From assembly GCA_001805005.1 (NCBI GenBank), contig MHDO01000080.1, positions 1-6,030 on the forward strand: DNA of 6,030 nt, given 5' to 3'. Below, one piece after another: positions 1-5,180 of this stretch. This stretch comes from Nitrospinae bacterium RIFCSPLOWO2_12_39_16 (GTDB lineage: Bacteria; Nitrospinota; Nitrospinia; UBA9942). Under the pieces are notes generated by a model. That model was given only the letters and a program-made list of their open reading frames with translations, was not told where the DNA came from and did no database searches. Position numbers and translations under genes: made by a program. Numbering within the stretch: the first letter of the stretch is position 1; each line of letters begins with the position of its first letter.

Positions 1-547
1 TAATTGCCTCTCTCATGTGTCCTATGATTTCATCATATAGGACAATAACCGGCGTCCTGTATGTTTCAGCAAGATTAAATGCCCTTACTGTCTCGTAAAA
101 AATCTCCTGAACTGTTGCAGGCGTTAAGACCACCGACGGATGGTCGCCATGTGTCCCCCACTTTGCCTGCATAACATCAGACTGGCTCGGTCCTGTTGGA
201 AAACCGGTAGAGGGACCACTCCTCATTACATTAACAATCACGCATGGAATCTCTGCTATACAAGCAAAACCGAGCCCCTCCTGCATCAGGGAGAAACCAG
301 GACCGCTTGTAGCGGTCAATGACTTTGTCCCGCCAAGCGAGGCACCGATGATAGCACAGATTGAGGCAATCTCATCCTCCATCTGCATAAAAACACCGCC
401 GATTTTTGGAAGCCTTACGGAAAGGATTTCCGCAACCTCTGTTGAAGGAGTTATTGGATAACCAGCATAGAACCTGCAGCCTGCATATAAGGCACCTTCA
501 CTGCATGCCTCATTACCCTGCATAAATTTTTTCTTTTTCTCAGCCAT
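1..547 (-). CDS. korA: 2-oxoglutarate:ferredoxin oxidoreductase subunit alpha (KorA), N-terminal part, cut by window edge
   Basis: This is the N-terminal 182 residues of a 2-oxoacid:acceptor oxidoreductase alpha subunit; the frame is open to base 1. The enzyme converts a 2-oxoacid plus CoA and oxidised ferredoxin to acyl-CoA, CO2 and reduced ferredoxin, and is cytoplasmic. Seen in the translation: the family motif GYPITPSTE (residues 29-37), a conserved acidic stretch MEDE (56-59), TATSGPGFSLMQEG (78-91) and RSGPSTGFPTGPSQSD (109-124), all in the pyrimidine-binding-like domain. The ATG at 547-545 is chosen because GGAGGTA lies just upstream (551-557); Met9 is a weaker alternative. It follows korD after 83 bases. 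The adjacent sucCD genes favour 2-oxoglutarate as substrate, but a branched-chain 2-oxoacid or pyruvate enzyme cannot be excluded from this fragment. The beta (and gamma) subunit genes would be expected further downstream, outside the window. Confidence 0.93.
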   Translation of the reverse strand, partial: MAEKKKKFMQGNEACSEGALYAGCRFYAGYPITPSTEVAEILSVRLPKIGGVFMQMEDEIASICAIIGASLGGTKSLTATSGPGFSLMQEGLGFACIAEIPCVIVNVMRSGPSTGFPTGPSQSDVMQAKWGTHGDHPSVVLTPATVQEIFYETVRAFNLAETYRTPVIVLYDEIIGHMREAI

Positions 548-550
548 AAT

Positions 551-557
551 TACCTCC
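551..557 (-). promoter_or_regulatory. Ribosome binding site of korA
   Basis: GGAGGTA on the minus strand, three bases before the ATG at 547. It decides between Met1 and the internal Met9. Confidence 0.7.
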
Positions 558-567
558 AAATATAAAT

Positions 568-622
568 AAGGTTGAGGTCAAGGTTAAGTAATTAATAGTC
601 CCTTAACCTAAGCCTTAACCTT
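568..622. repeat. Imperfect inverted repeat made of hexamer units between korD and korA
   Basis: Two 21-base arms (568-588 and 602-622) are complementary at 17 of 21 positions, around a 13-base AT-rich loop (589-601). Each arm is itself a degenerate tandem hexamer: AAGGTT/GAGGTC/AAGGTT on the left and CCTTAA/CCTAAG/CCTTAA/CCTTAA/CCTGAA on the right (601-630). The right array runs up to the korD stop codon. In the korD-korA transcript this would fold into a long hairpin. There is no T-tract after it in the minus direction, so a simple intrinsic terminator is not indicated. It resembles dispersed intergenic palindromes, but copies elsewhere cannot be checked here. Confidence 0.75.
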
Positions 623-630
623 AACCTGAA

Positions 631-837
631 TCAGAACACCTGTATTGCAAAGTCAGGACATCTCAAATCACACAACTGACAGCGGGTGCAAGCCTCAAGA
701 TTTTTTACTGTCATCATATTCCCTTTAAGCTCAAGAACCTCAGTGGGGCAAAAGACTGCGCATATATCACATCCTTTACAAAGCTCTTCATATATTAAAA
801 TTCTTGGTAAATCTTTTTCTGTCTCTGTATCAGTCAA
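631..837 (-). CDS. korD: 2 x [4Fe-4S] ferredoxin, delta subunit of 2-oxoglutarate:ferredoxin oxidoreductase (KorD)
   Basis: A 68-residue ferredoxin with two complete CxxCxxCxxxCP cluster motifs: C20, C23, C26, C30-P31 and C50, C53, C56, C60-P61. In the 2-oxoacid:ferredoxin oxidoreductase family such a small delta subunit carries electrons between the catalytic site and external ferredoxin. Its place directly upstream of korA supports that role rather than a free ferredoxin. The start is TTG at 837-835, with AGGAGG nine bases upstream (847-852) and no ATG available before the first cysteine. The Shine-Dalgarno region touches the sucD stop codon and the gap is only 16 bases, so translation is probably coupled to sucD. 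The stop is TGA at 633-631, followed at once by the hexamer palindrome. Confidence 0.92.
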   Translation of the reverse strand: MTDTETEKDLPRILIYEELCKGCDICAVFCPTEVLELKGNMMTVKNLEACTRCQLCDLRCPDFAIQVF

Positions 838-846
838 TCTAATATC

Positions 847-852
847 CCTCCT
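847..852 (-). promoter_or_regulatory. Ribosome binding site deciding the TTG start of korD
   Basis: AGGAGG inside GAGAGGAGGG on the minus strand, nine bases before the TTG at 837. It sits within the last bases around the sucD stop, which suggests coupled translation. Confidence 0.65.
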
Positions 853-853
853 C

Positions 854-1735
854 TCACTTCTTTTTTTCCTTTAAAACTTCTGCCATTGTCTTCCCAATAT
901 CTGCAGGGCTATTGCAGACCTTAATGCCTGCCTTCTTCATCGCCTCCATCTTCTCCACGGCAGTCCCCTTCCCTCCTGATATTATAGCACCTGCATGCCC
1001 CATCCTCTTTCCCTTCGGGGCTGTAACTCCTGCAATATAGCCTATTACTGGCTTTTTCATTTTCTTTTTAACAAAATCGGCGGCCTCTTCTTCTGCAGTC
1101 CCGCCTATCTCTCCTATCATCACCACTGCCTCTGTTTTCTTGTCTTTTGCAAACATCTCAAGGACATCAACAAAGTTTGTCCCATTTACAGGGTCTCCGC
1201 CTATACCAACACAGGTGGACTGCCCAAGACCGAGCCTTGTCAATTGGTCAACAGCCTCATAGGTCAATGTCCCGCTCCTCGATACAACACCGATTTTACC
1301 TGCCTTATGAATATGTCCGGGCATAATACCAATCTTACATTCTTCAGGTGTTATTACACCGGGGCAGTTAGGACCAATTAGTCTTGATTTTTTGCCCGAC
1401 ATGAATCTCTTGACCTTAACCATATCCAGCACAGGTATCCCCTCAGTTATACAGATTACAAGCTCAATACCTGCATCAACTGCCTCCATTATTGCATCTG
1501 CCGCAAATGCAGCAGGGACATATATTACAGACGCATTTGCACCTGCCTTTTTAACCGCCTCCTCCACTGTATCAAATACAGGGATGCCATCAACATTTGT
1601 TCCCCCCTTGCCGGGTGTAACTCCGCCAACCATCTTTGTGCCGTATGCAACCATCTGCTTTGTATGAAATGTCCCCTGCTCCCCTGTAATCCCCTGACAT
1701 ATAACCTTAGTATTTTTATTAACGAGTATGCTCAT
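854..1735 (-). CDS. sucD: Succinyl-CoA synthetase (ADP-forming) subunit alpha
   Basis: A 293-residue SucD, full length for the family. With SucC it interconverts succinyl-CoA + ADP + Pi and succinate + ATP + CoA in the cytoplasm. Visible motifs: N-terminal CoA-binding Rossmann segment GITGEQGTFH (15-24), GGVTPGKGG (37-45), GPNCPGVITP (121-130), SRSGTLTYEA (152-161), GIGGDPVNGT (177-186), the glutamate in GEIGGTAEEE (E209 within 207-216), and the phosphohistidine loop GHAGAIISGGKGTA with His247. The frame is open 17 codons further up (to 1786), but the ATG at 1735-1733 gives the canonical start MSILVNKNTK, has GGAGG four bases upstream, and overlaps the previous stop as ATGA. SucD normally follows SucC directly; here three small genes intervene. 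korD follows after 16 bases. Confidence 0.97.
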   Translation of the reverse strand: MSILVNKNTKVICQGITGEQGTFHTKQMVAYGTKMVGGVTPGKGGTNVDGIPVFDTVEEAVKKAGANASVIYVPAAFAADAIMEAVDAGIELVICITEGIPVLDMVKVKRFMSGKKSRLIGPNCPGVITPEECKIGIMPGHIHKAGKIGVVSRSGTLTYEAVDQLTRLGLGQSTCVGIGGDPVNGTNFVDVLEMFAKDKKTEAVVMIGEIGGTAEEEAADFVKKKMKKPVIGYIAGVTAPKGKRMGHAGAIISGGKGTAVEKMEAMKKAGIKVCNSPADIGKTMAEVLKEKKK

Positions 1736-2031
1736 GAATCCTCCACTTTTCTCATCTCCAAAATAGTCCCTTTTTTTGAAGGACAATGTATTCTATAAAC
1801 TTTTCTATCATCCGATTCCCAAGAGGGGAAATCCAAAGCCACCCTCCATGTATACAAATCCAGAACATGCAATAAGGCATTACAAACATTTTGTGGCTTT
1901 TCATAAGGGGAATTATAAAGATATTTTTCTCCAAGTTCATGTTTACACTTGCCTGCTTTCTCAACCATTTTTATCTCGATTTTCAATTCCTTCCATAAAT
2001 CCTTATATTCCTCATCAGACAAATTACTCAT
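1732..2031 (-). CDS. Small Cys/His-containing protein, TIGR04076-like
   Basis: A 99-residue protein of unknown function. The C-terminal two thirds follow the pattern I associate with TIGR04076 family proteins: GKCKHELGEKY (27-37), a proline plus cysteine segment KPQNVCNAL (45-53), a tryptophan-containing acidic stretch WESDDRK (71-77), and a terminal HCPSKKGTILEMRK (82-95). Cys29, His31, Cys50 and Cys83 could coordinate a metal, but this is inference. The first 25 residues are charged and probably helical. No signal peptide or membrane segment is seen. The ATG at 2031-2029 has a weak Shine-Dalgarno context. The TGA stop at 1734-1732 overlaps the sucD ATG by four bases (ATGA), so sucD translation is probably coupled to it. 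It may be a metabolic accessory gene or merely a passenger. Confidence 0.72.
   Translation of the reverse strand: MSNLSDEEYKDLWKELKIEIKMVEKAGKCKHELGEKYLYNSPYEKPQNVCNALLHVLDLYTWRVALDFPSWESDDRKVYRIHCPSKKGTILEMRKVEDS
1739..1744 (-). promoter_or_regulatory. Ribosome binding site of sucD
   Basis: GGAGGA on the minus strand, inside the 3' end of the preceding gene and three bases before the sucD ATG at 1735. It supports that ATG over the in-frame extension starting at 1786. Confidence 0.65.
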
Positions 2032-2092
2032 ATCATTTTTTAGTCCAAAAGTAATTCATAACACATTTGTGAGTTACAGATTTACAACAATT

Positions 2093-2302
2093 TTATGCTC
2101 CTGCAAGCTCATACTTTACAGGCAACAGTCTCTCTAATAGCACATGTTTTGAAGCATCGAGAATCTCTATTCCAATAATTCTATCACCTTCACCTATATC
2201 AAGCACAATATCTTCAGTAACTCGTCTGTTTATGACATCCTGCTTCCTATCATCCAATCTAATATAGAGAAGGTCTGTTTTGTCATTGTAAATAATGTTC
2301 AT
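2093..2302 (-). CDS. DUF2283 family small protein
   Basis: A 69-residue protein with the DUF2283 pattern: an N-terminal beta segment with IYNDKTDLLYIRLDD (4-18), a middle DIVLDIGEGDRIIG (31-44), and the family signature GIEILDAS (44-51). The molecular function is unknown. DUF2283 genes frequently sit next to DUF4258 genes in a toxin-antitoxin-like arrangement, with DUF2283 as the presumed antitoxin-like partner; that role is inference. The ATG at 2302-2300 has GGGAGGA (2307-2313) four bases upstream. The start codon lies directly after the TAA that ends the frame-corrected DUF4258 sequence, a zero-base junction that implies co-evolution and coupled translation. The TAA stop is at 2095-2093, 61 bases before the next gene. 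Confidence 0.85.
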   Translation of the reverse strand: MNIIYNDKTDLLYIRLDDRKQDVINRRVTEDIVLDIGEGDRIIGIEILDASKHVLLERLLPVKYELAGA

Positions 2303-2362
2303 TTATTCCTCCCATCTTCCATAAAATACATAGACCGTAATGGTTATGATTTTATCTCTTTC
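2303..2362 (-). pseudogene. Displaced C-terminus of the DUF4258 gene, in the +1 frame
   Basis: Read in the +1 frame after the ATT codon at 2366-2364, the DNA encodes ERDKIITITVYVFYGRWEE and then TAA (2305-2303). This is a natural beta-rich DUF4258 tail. Dropping one A from the plus-strand AAA run at 2363-2365 joins it to the 68-residue upstream frame and gives an 87-residue protein that ends exactly one codon boundary before the DUF2283 ATG. It therefore looks like part of the same gene, displaced by a one-base insertion, a sequencing error or a +1 recoding site. Confidence 0.75.
2307..2313 (-). promoter_or_regulatory. Ribosome binding site of the DUF2283 gene
   Basis: GGGAGGA on the minus strand, four bases before the ATG at 2302. 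It is embedded in the codons of the displaced DUF4258 C-terminus (GRWEE), consistent with translational coupling. Confidence 0.65.
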
Positions 2363-2567
2363 AAATAGTATAAAACACCTCAACCCGTTTCTGCTCATAA
2401 TATATATTAAAGCGTTTTTGTTTATAGTCATACACTTTGGCTTTACCTATGTGTCCATACTTTGCAGGAATAGAAGAACCTGTTTGAATTACATCTTTAA
2501 TTTCATGTTCATTCGTGCCTCGTTCTTCTGCACGTTCCAATGTATGAGGATCTATCTGGATATCCAT
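2361..2567 (-). CDS. DUF4258 family small protein, C-terminus frameshifted
   Basis: A 68-residue open frame with DUF4258 features: IDPHTLERAEERGTNEHEI (5-23), where the histidine, two arginines and the helix are typical, then a glycine-rich turn AKYGHIGKAKVYD (35-47) and YYEQKRVEVFYTI (56-68). Function is unproven. The fold and neighbour resemble RelE-like toxin modules, and the partner DUF2283 gene follows. The frame stops early at TGA (2363-2361). The expected last strand continues in the +1 frame to 2303, so the intact protein would have 87 residues. The ATG at 2567-2565 has only a weak AAAGG upstream. It lies 55 bases after the sucC stop, inside the presumed operon. If the stop is real, the protein lacks its final strand and is probably impaired unless recoded. 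Confidence 0.78.
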   Translation of the reverse strand: MDIQIDPHTLERAEERGTNEHEIKDVIQTGSSIPAKYGHIGKAKVYDYKQKRFNIYYEQKRVEVFYTI

Positions 2568-2622
2568 TTAAAGCCTTTATTCTTTATTGCCTGTAAACTC
2601 GCCCCCTTTTCTTTTATCTGAA

Positions 2623-3789
2623 TTATCTTACTGCCTTTACTACCTTCTCTCCAGCCTCGTCCATCTTTTCCGCAGTAATAATATTTAACCCCGATTCAGA
2701 TAAAATCTTTCTTCCCAATTCAACATTTGTCCCCTGAAGCCTGACAACAAGAGGGACTTTTATTCCAACCTCTTTAACAGCGGCAATAACACCCTCTGCA
2801 ATAATATCGCATCTCATAATGCCGCCGAATATGTTTATCAGGACTGCCTTAACTTTTACATCGGACATCAAAATCTTAAATGCTGCAGTAACCTGTTCTT
2901 TATTTGCACCCCCGCCCACATCAAGGAAGTTTGCAGGCATTCCGCCGTATAGTTTTATAATATCCATTGTTGCCATGGCAAGCCCTGCACCATTCACCAT
3001 ACAGCCAATATTACCATCAAGGGCAACATAATTCAAACTATGACGCGATGCCTCTATCTCCTTTGGGTCCTCTTCATCCAAATCTCTCATATCATGGACT
3101 TCCTTATGCCTGAAAAGTCCATTGTCATCAAATCCCATCTTTGCATCAAGTGCAAGGATATCTCCGCCTTTTGTAATAACCAGAGGGTTTATCTCTGCCA
3201 TTGATGCATCAGTTTCTACGAATACCTTATAAAGCCCATCCATGAATTTAACAGTCTTATTAACAAGTGCTTTATCAATTCCGAGACCGAAGGCGAGTTT
3301 CCTTGCCTGAAAAGGGATTAAGCCGACTGCAGGGTCAACATACTCCTTTAAAATCTTCTCAGGGCTTTTTGCGGCGACCTCTTCTATCTCAACACCACCC
3401 TCTGAAGATGCCATTACCACAACACGCTGTGCCGCTCTGTCCACCACCATTCCAAGATAGAGCTCCCTATTAATCTGACAACCCTCTTCTATAAGAACCT
3501 TTTTTACCTCTTTTCCTTCAGGTCCTGTCTGATGGGTTACAAGTTTTTTGCCGAGCATTCCTTCCGCATACTGTCTTGCCTCTGAATGGCTCTTTGCAAG
3601 CTTGACTCCGCCTGCCTTACCCCTTCCTCCTGCGTGTATCTGTGCCTTGACAACACAGACACTATTGTTTTTCAAAATACCCTTTGCAGTCTCCTCTGCC
3701 TCATCGGGGGTAAATGCAACCCTCCCCTTCGGCACAGAAACACCATATTTTGAAAGCAACTCTTTAGCCTGATACTCGTGAATATTCAC
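2623..3789 (-). CDS. sucC: Succinyl-CoA synthetase (ADP-forming) subunit beta
   Basis: A 388-residue SucC, matching the usual length of about 388. It forms the nucleotide-binding half of succinyl-CoA synthetase. Visible parts: N-terminal MNIHEYQAKELL, the ATP-grasp nucleotide loop KAQIHAGGRGKAGGVK (48-63), ELYLGMVVDR (109-118), Mg-nucleotide residues E199 and N201 in EINPLV and D215 in LDAKMG, then the C-terminal ligase domain with NYVALDGNIGCMVNGAGLAM (253-272), ANFLDVGGGA (286-295) and NIFGGIMRCD (319-328). No key residue is missing. The start is GTG at 3789-3787, supported by AGGAGGT eight bases upstream (3798-3804) and by the canonical N-terminus. A sigma70-type promoter lies about 60 bases upstream, so sucC is probably the first gene of the sucC-sucD-kor operon. 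The TAA stop is at 2625-2623. Confidence 0.97.
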   Translation of the reverse strand: MNIHEYQAKELLSKYGVSVPKGRVAFTPDEAEETAKGILKNNSVCVVKAQIHAGGRGKAGGVKLAKSHSEARQYAEGMLGKKLVTHQTGPEGKEVKKVLIEEGCQINRELYLGMVVDRAAQRVVVMASSEGGVEIEEVAAKSPEKILKEYVDPAVGLIPFQARKLAFGLGIDKALVNKTVKFMDGLYKVFVETDASMAEINPLVITKGGDILALDAKMGFDDNGLFRHKEVHDMRDLDEEDPKEIEASRHSLNYVALDGNIGCMVNGAGLAMATMDIIKLYGGMPANFLDVGGGANKEQVTAAFKILMSDVKVKAVLINIFGGIMRCDIIAEGVIAAVKEVGIKVPLVVRLQGTNVELGRKILSESGLNIITAEKMDEAGEKVVKAVR

Positions 3790-3797
3790 CCTGTTAG

Positions 3798-3804
3798 ACC
3801 TCCT
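3798..3804 (-). promoter_or_regulatory. Strong ribosome binding site deciding the GTG start of sucC
   Basis: AGGAGGT on the minus strand, a near-perfect anti-16S match, eight bases before GTG at 3789. No ATG lies at a suitable distance, so GTG is the start. Confidence 0.8.
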
Positions 3805-3852
3805 TATAAAAAATTAAAAGTATTATTTTAACTATAAGAAATGCGTCTAAAA

Positions 3853-3880
3853 AGAATAGCATAAACTTAAAATATTTCAA
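3853..3880 (-). promoter_or_regulatory. Sigma70-type promoter with extended -10, upstream of sucC
   Basis: On the minus strand, TTGAAA (3880-3875) is followed after 16 bases by TATTCT (3858-3853). A TG one base before the -10 forms an extended -10 (TGCTATTCT). Transcription would start near 3846, leaving a leader of roughly 57 bases before the sucC GTG. It lies in the 133-base AT-rich gap after the dehydrogenase gene. It would drive the whole sucC-to-kor operon. Found by eye only. Confidence 0.55.
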
Positions 3881-3922
3881 TAAAAAAGGTAATTAAAAAG
3901 ATGGGTATGGAGGGGTTGAAAA

Positions 3923-4636
3923 TTATCCCTTTAGATAAGGGTCTATCACGATATCTTCAATATCAACTCTGAGAGGTAATGAGGCGAGATATACAACCAA
4001 ATCTGCAATATCATCTACACTGTTTATATTGAGGGGATTTTCCTTTGTCCGGTCAATGGAATTATTGGAGTCCACCATGTATGGGTAAATAATATGGACT
4101 TTTATATTATAAGGTTTAAGCTCCTTTGATAGAGCCTTTGAAAACCCAACAACACCAAACTTTGATGCCGAATAAACAGCCTTCCCTCTTAGCCCAATCC
4201 TGCCGCCAACAGATGAGAAATTTATAATTGTCCCGTTCTTTCTCTCCATCATCCCTTTCAGCACTGCTTTTGTGCAGAGGAACATACCTTTTAAATTTGC
4301 ACCCATGACTTTTTCCCAGTCTTCAATAGTAGTATCCAAAACAGGTTTTTCTAAAAACTGCCCCGCATTGTTTATCAGAATATCTATCTTTTTGAATTTA
4401 TTAAGAGCTTTTTCAATCGTATTATTAACCTGTTTCTCATCTGAAATATCAGTTTTTATTGGTAGTGCTGTTCCACCTGATTCATTTATAATTTTGGCTA
4501 TATTTTCTAATTCTGATTGATTCCTTGATGCGAGGACTACGGATGAGCCTGCCATTGCCATTGCAACAGCAATCCCCCGTCCTATCCCTCTCCCCGCACC
4601 TGTAATTAAAGAAACTTTATCTGTGAGTTTGTTCAT
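3923..4636 (-). CDS. Classical short-chain dehydrogenase/reductase (SDR)
   Basis: A 237-residue NAD(P)-dependent oxidoreductase of the classical SDR family. Seen: cofactor-binding TGAGRGIG (12-19) in the first Rossmann beta-alpha unit, NNAG (89-92), and the catalytic tetrad Asn114, Ser142 (NFSSVGG), Tyr155 and Lys159 (YSASK). Arg38 after the second strand (LASRN) favours NADPH, by family rule. Unusually, the conserved Pro-Gly after the sixth strand reads Pro-Tyr (IIYPYMVDS, 182-190), and the C-terminus is short, ending in IEDIVIDPYLKG. FabG-like 3-ketoacyl reductase or YdfG-like reductase are possible, but the substrate cannot be told. The ATG at 4636-4634 has a weak AGGT upstream. The gene follows the HNH gene by 48 bases; 133 bases separate it from sucC, with a separate promoter there, so it is probably not part of the TCA operon. 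Confidence 0.9.
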   Translation of the reverse strand: MNKLTDKVSLITGAGRGIGRGIAVAMAMAGSSVVLASRNQSELENIAKIINESGGTALPIKTDISDEKQVNNTIEKALNKFKKIDILINNAGQFLEKPVLDTTIEDWEKVMGANLKGMFLCTKAVLKGMMERKNGTIINFSSVGGRIGLRGKAVYSASKFGVVGFSKALSKELKPYNIKVHIIYPYMVDSNNSIDRTKENPLNINSVDDIADLVVYLASLPLRVDIEDIVIDPYLKG

Positions 4637-4663
4637 GTTACCTATCTTTCAATCTCCTGCCTT

Positions 4664-4685
4664 ATGATAGCCTTCCTACTATCAT
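4664..4685. repeat. Perfect 7-bp inverted repeat just after the HNH gene
   Basis: ATGATAG (4664-4670) and CTATCAT (4679-4685) flank an eight-base loop. The hairpin overlaps the last base of the HNH stop codon. No T-run follows in the minus direction, so it is not a standard intrinsic terminator. It could stabilise the 3' end of the HNH message or affect the dehydrogenase leader. Confidence 0.5.
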
Positions 4686-4912
4686 TATTTCCCACTCAAA
4701 TAGTCAGCAAGGAGCCCCCGGCTATGCTCATCCTCGTGGCAATAGACGCACAGGTTTTCCCAGTTGGAGCCGTCAGGGGGATTATTAAGGTGGTTACCGT
4801 CTTTATGGTGCACGGTCAGCAATTGCTGATTTTTGTAGGTGAACTCCCGGGCGCACTTGGCGCAAATGAGTCCGTGGATTTTTAGTGAGCGTTCGCGGTA
4901 ATCGTTTTTCAT
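4685..4912 (-). CDS. Small HNH nuclease, YajD-like
   Basis: A 75-residue HNH-family protein closely patterned on E. coli YajD: YRERSLKIHGLICAKCAREF (5-24), VHHKDGNHLNNPPDGSNWE (34-52) and LCVYCHEDEH (54-63). Two CxxC pairs, C17/C20 and C55/C58, form the expected zinc site. The HNH core comprises His35-His36, Asn53 and His59/His63. HNH proteins cut DNA in many contexts, but YajD-type members have no settled role. The ATG at 4912-4910 is chosen because AGGA lies about nine bases upstream and the homologous region starts here. The frame is open to a TTG at 5020, but the added 36 residues show no family match. It is shorter than YajD, lacking its C-terminal tail. The dehydrogenase gene follows after 48 bases. 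Confidence 0.87.
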   Translation of the reverse strand: MKNDYRERSLKIHGLICAKCAREFTYKNQQLLTVHHKDGNHLNNPPDGSNWENLCVYCHEDEHSRGLLADYLSGK

Positions 4913-5140
4913 TGTCTCTATCCTAAAATAGGTGCTGTCACTAATTGCACCTTGCTTTAAAAAGTGGAGGCACAATCCCTTTATATATCCATACGGCAAG
5001 AATGAGCAATTCTCCAACAAAAGAGCTATAATTCAAGACTTTACCAGACCAGACCCTATTTTCATTTAGACATAGGTAACACCTAACGCCCACCTAATAA
5101 TAACATATTTTTTCATCTCCCTGCTACGCCTGTATAATAC
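4913..5140. other. Intergenic stretch with no convincing gene
   Basis: About 230 bases between the HNH start and the hairpin below the peptidase. Neither strand holds a credible gene: only a 16-codon frame (5116-5066) and the 5' extension of the HNH frame. GTGACAGCACCTATTTTA on the minus strand, near 4921-4940, and GGTGTTACCTATGTC, near 5069-5085, recall sequences seen near transposon remnants. That resemblance is from memory and weak. The promoter for the HNH and dehydrogenase genes should lie here, but no clear -35/-10 pair stands out. Confidence 0.45.
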
Positions 5141-5166
5141 AAAAATATCCAAAGATTCACCTTTGG
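5141..5166 (-). terminator. Candidate intrinsic terminator after the peptidase gene
   Basis: On the minus strand, CCAAAG (5166-5161) and CTTTGG (5154-5149) form a perfect six-base stem around a six-base loop. It is followed by ATATTTTTG, a short T-rich tail. It begins 14 bases after the peptidase stop codon. The stem is short and has only three G-C pairs, so termination may be partial. Confidence 0.5.
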
Positions 5167-5180
5167 CTCGCAATGACACA

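Noticed and set aside
995..1381. Plus-strand 128-codon frame inside sucD
   Set aside because: It lies fully antisense to sucD, has no recognisable domain and no ribosome binding site; it is a shadow of the real gene.
1736..1786. Longer sucD start adding 17 residues
   Set aside because: The extension has no match to SucD N-termini, while the ATG at 1735 has GGAGG and an ATGA junction with the preceding gene.
2051..2077. CACATTTGTG palindrome with flanking GTAA/TTAC between the DUF2283 and TIGR04076-like genes
   Set aside because: Arms are only four bases and the flanks are not symmetric; too weak to call an operator.
3890..3922. Possible terminator after the dehydrogenase gene
   Set aside because: T-rich sequence is present in the minus direction, but the only stem is GGG/CCC with a long loop, too weak to support.
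4913..5020. HNH gene starting at TTG 5020 (111 residues)
   Set aside because: The start is TTG and the extra 36 residues do not resemble YajD-type proteins; the ATG at 4912 with AGGA fits the family start.
5066..5116. 16-residue minus-strand peptide frame with an adjacent GGGAG
   Set aside because: The ribosome binding site touches the start codon, the frame is very short and there is no homology signal.
5131..5138. Plus-strand TATAAT-like element
   Set aside because: No good -35 and no plus-strand gene downstream; expected by chance in AT-rich intergenic DNA.
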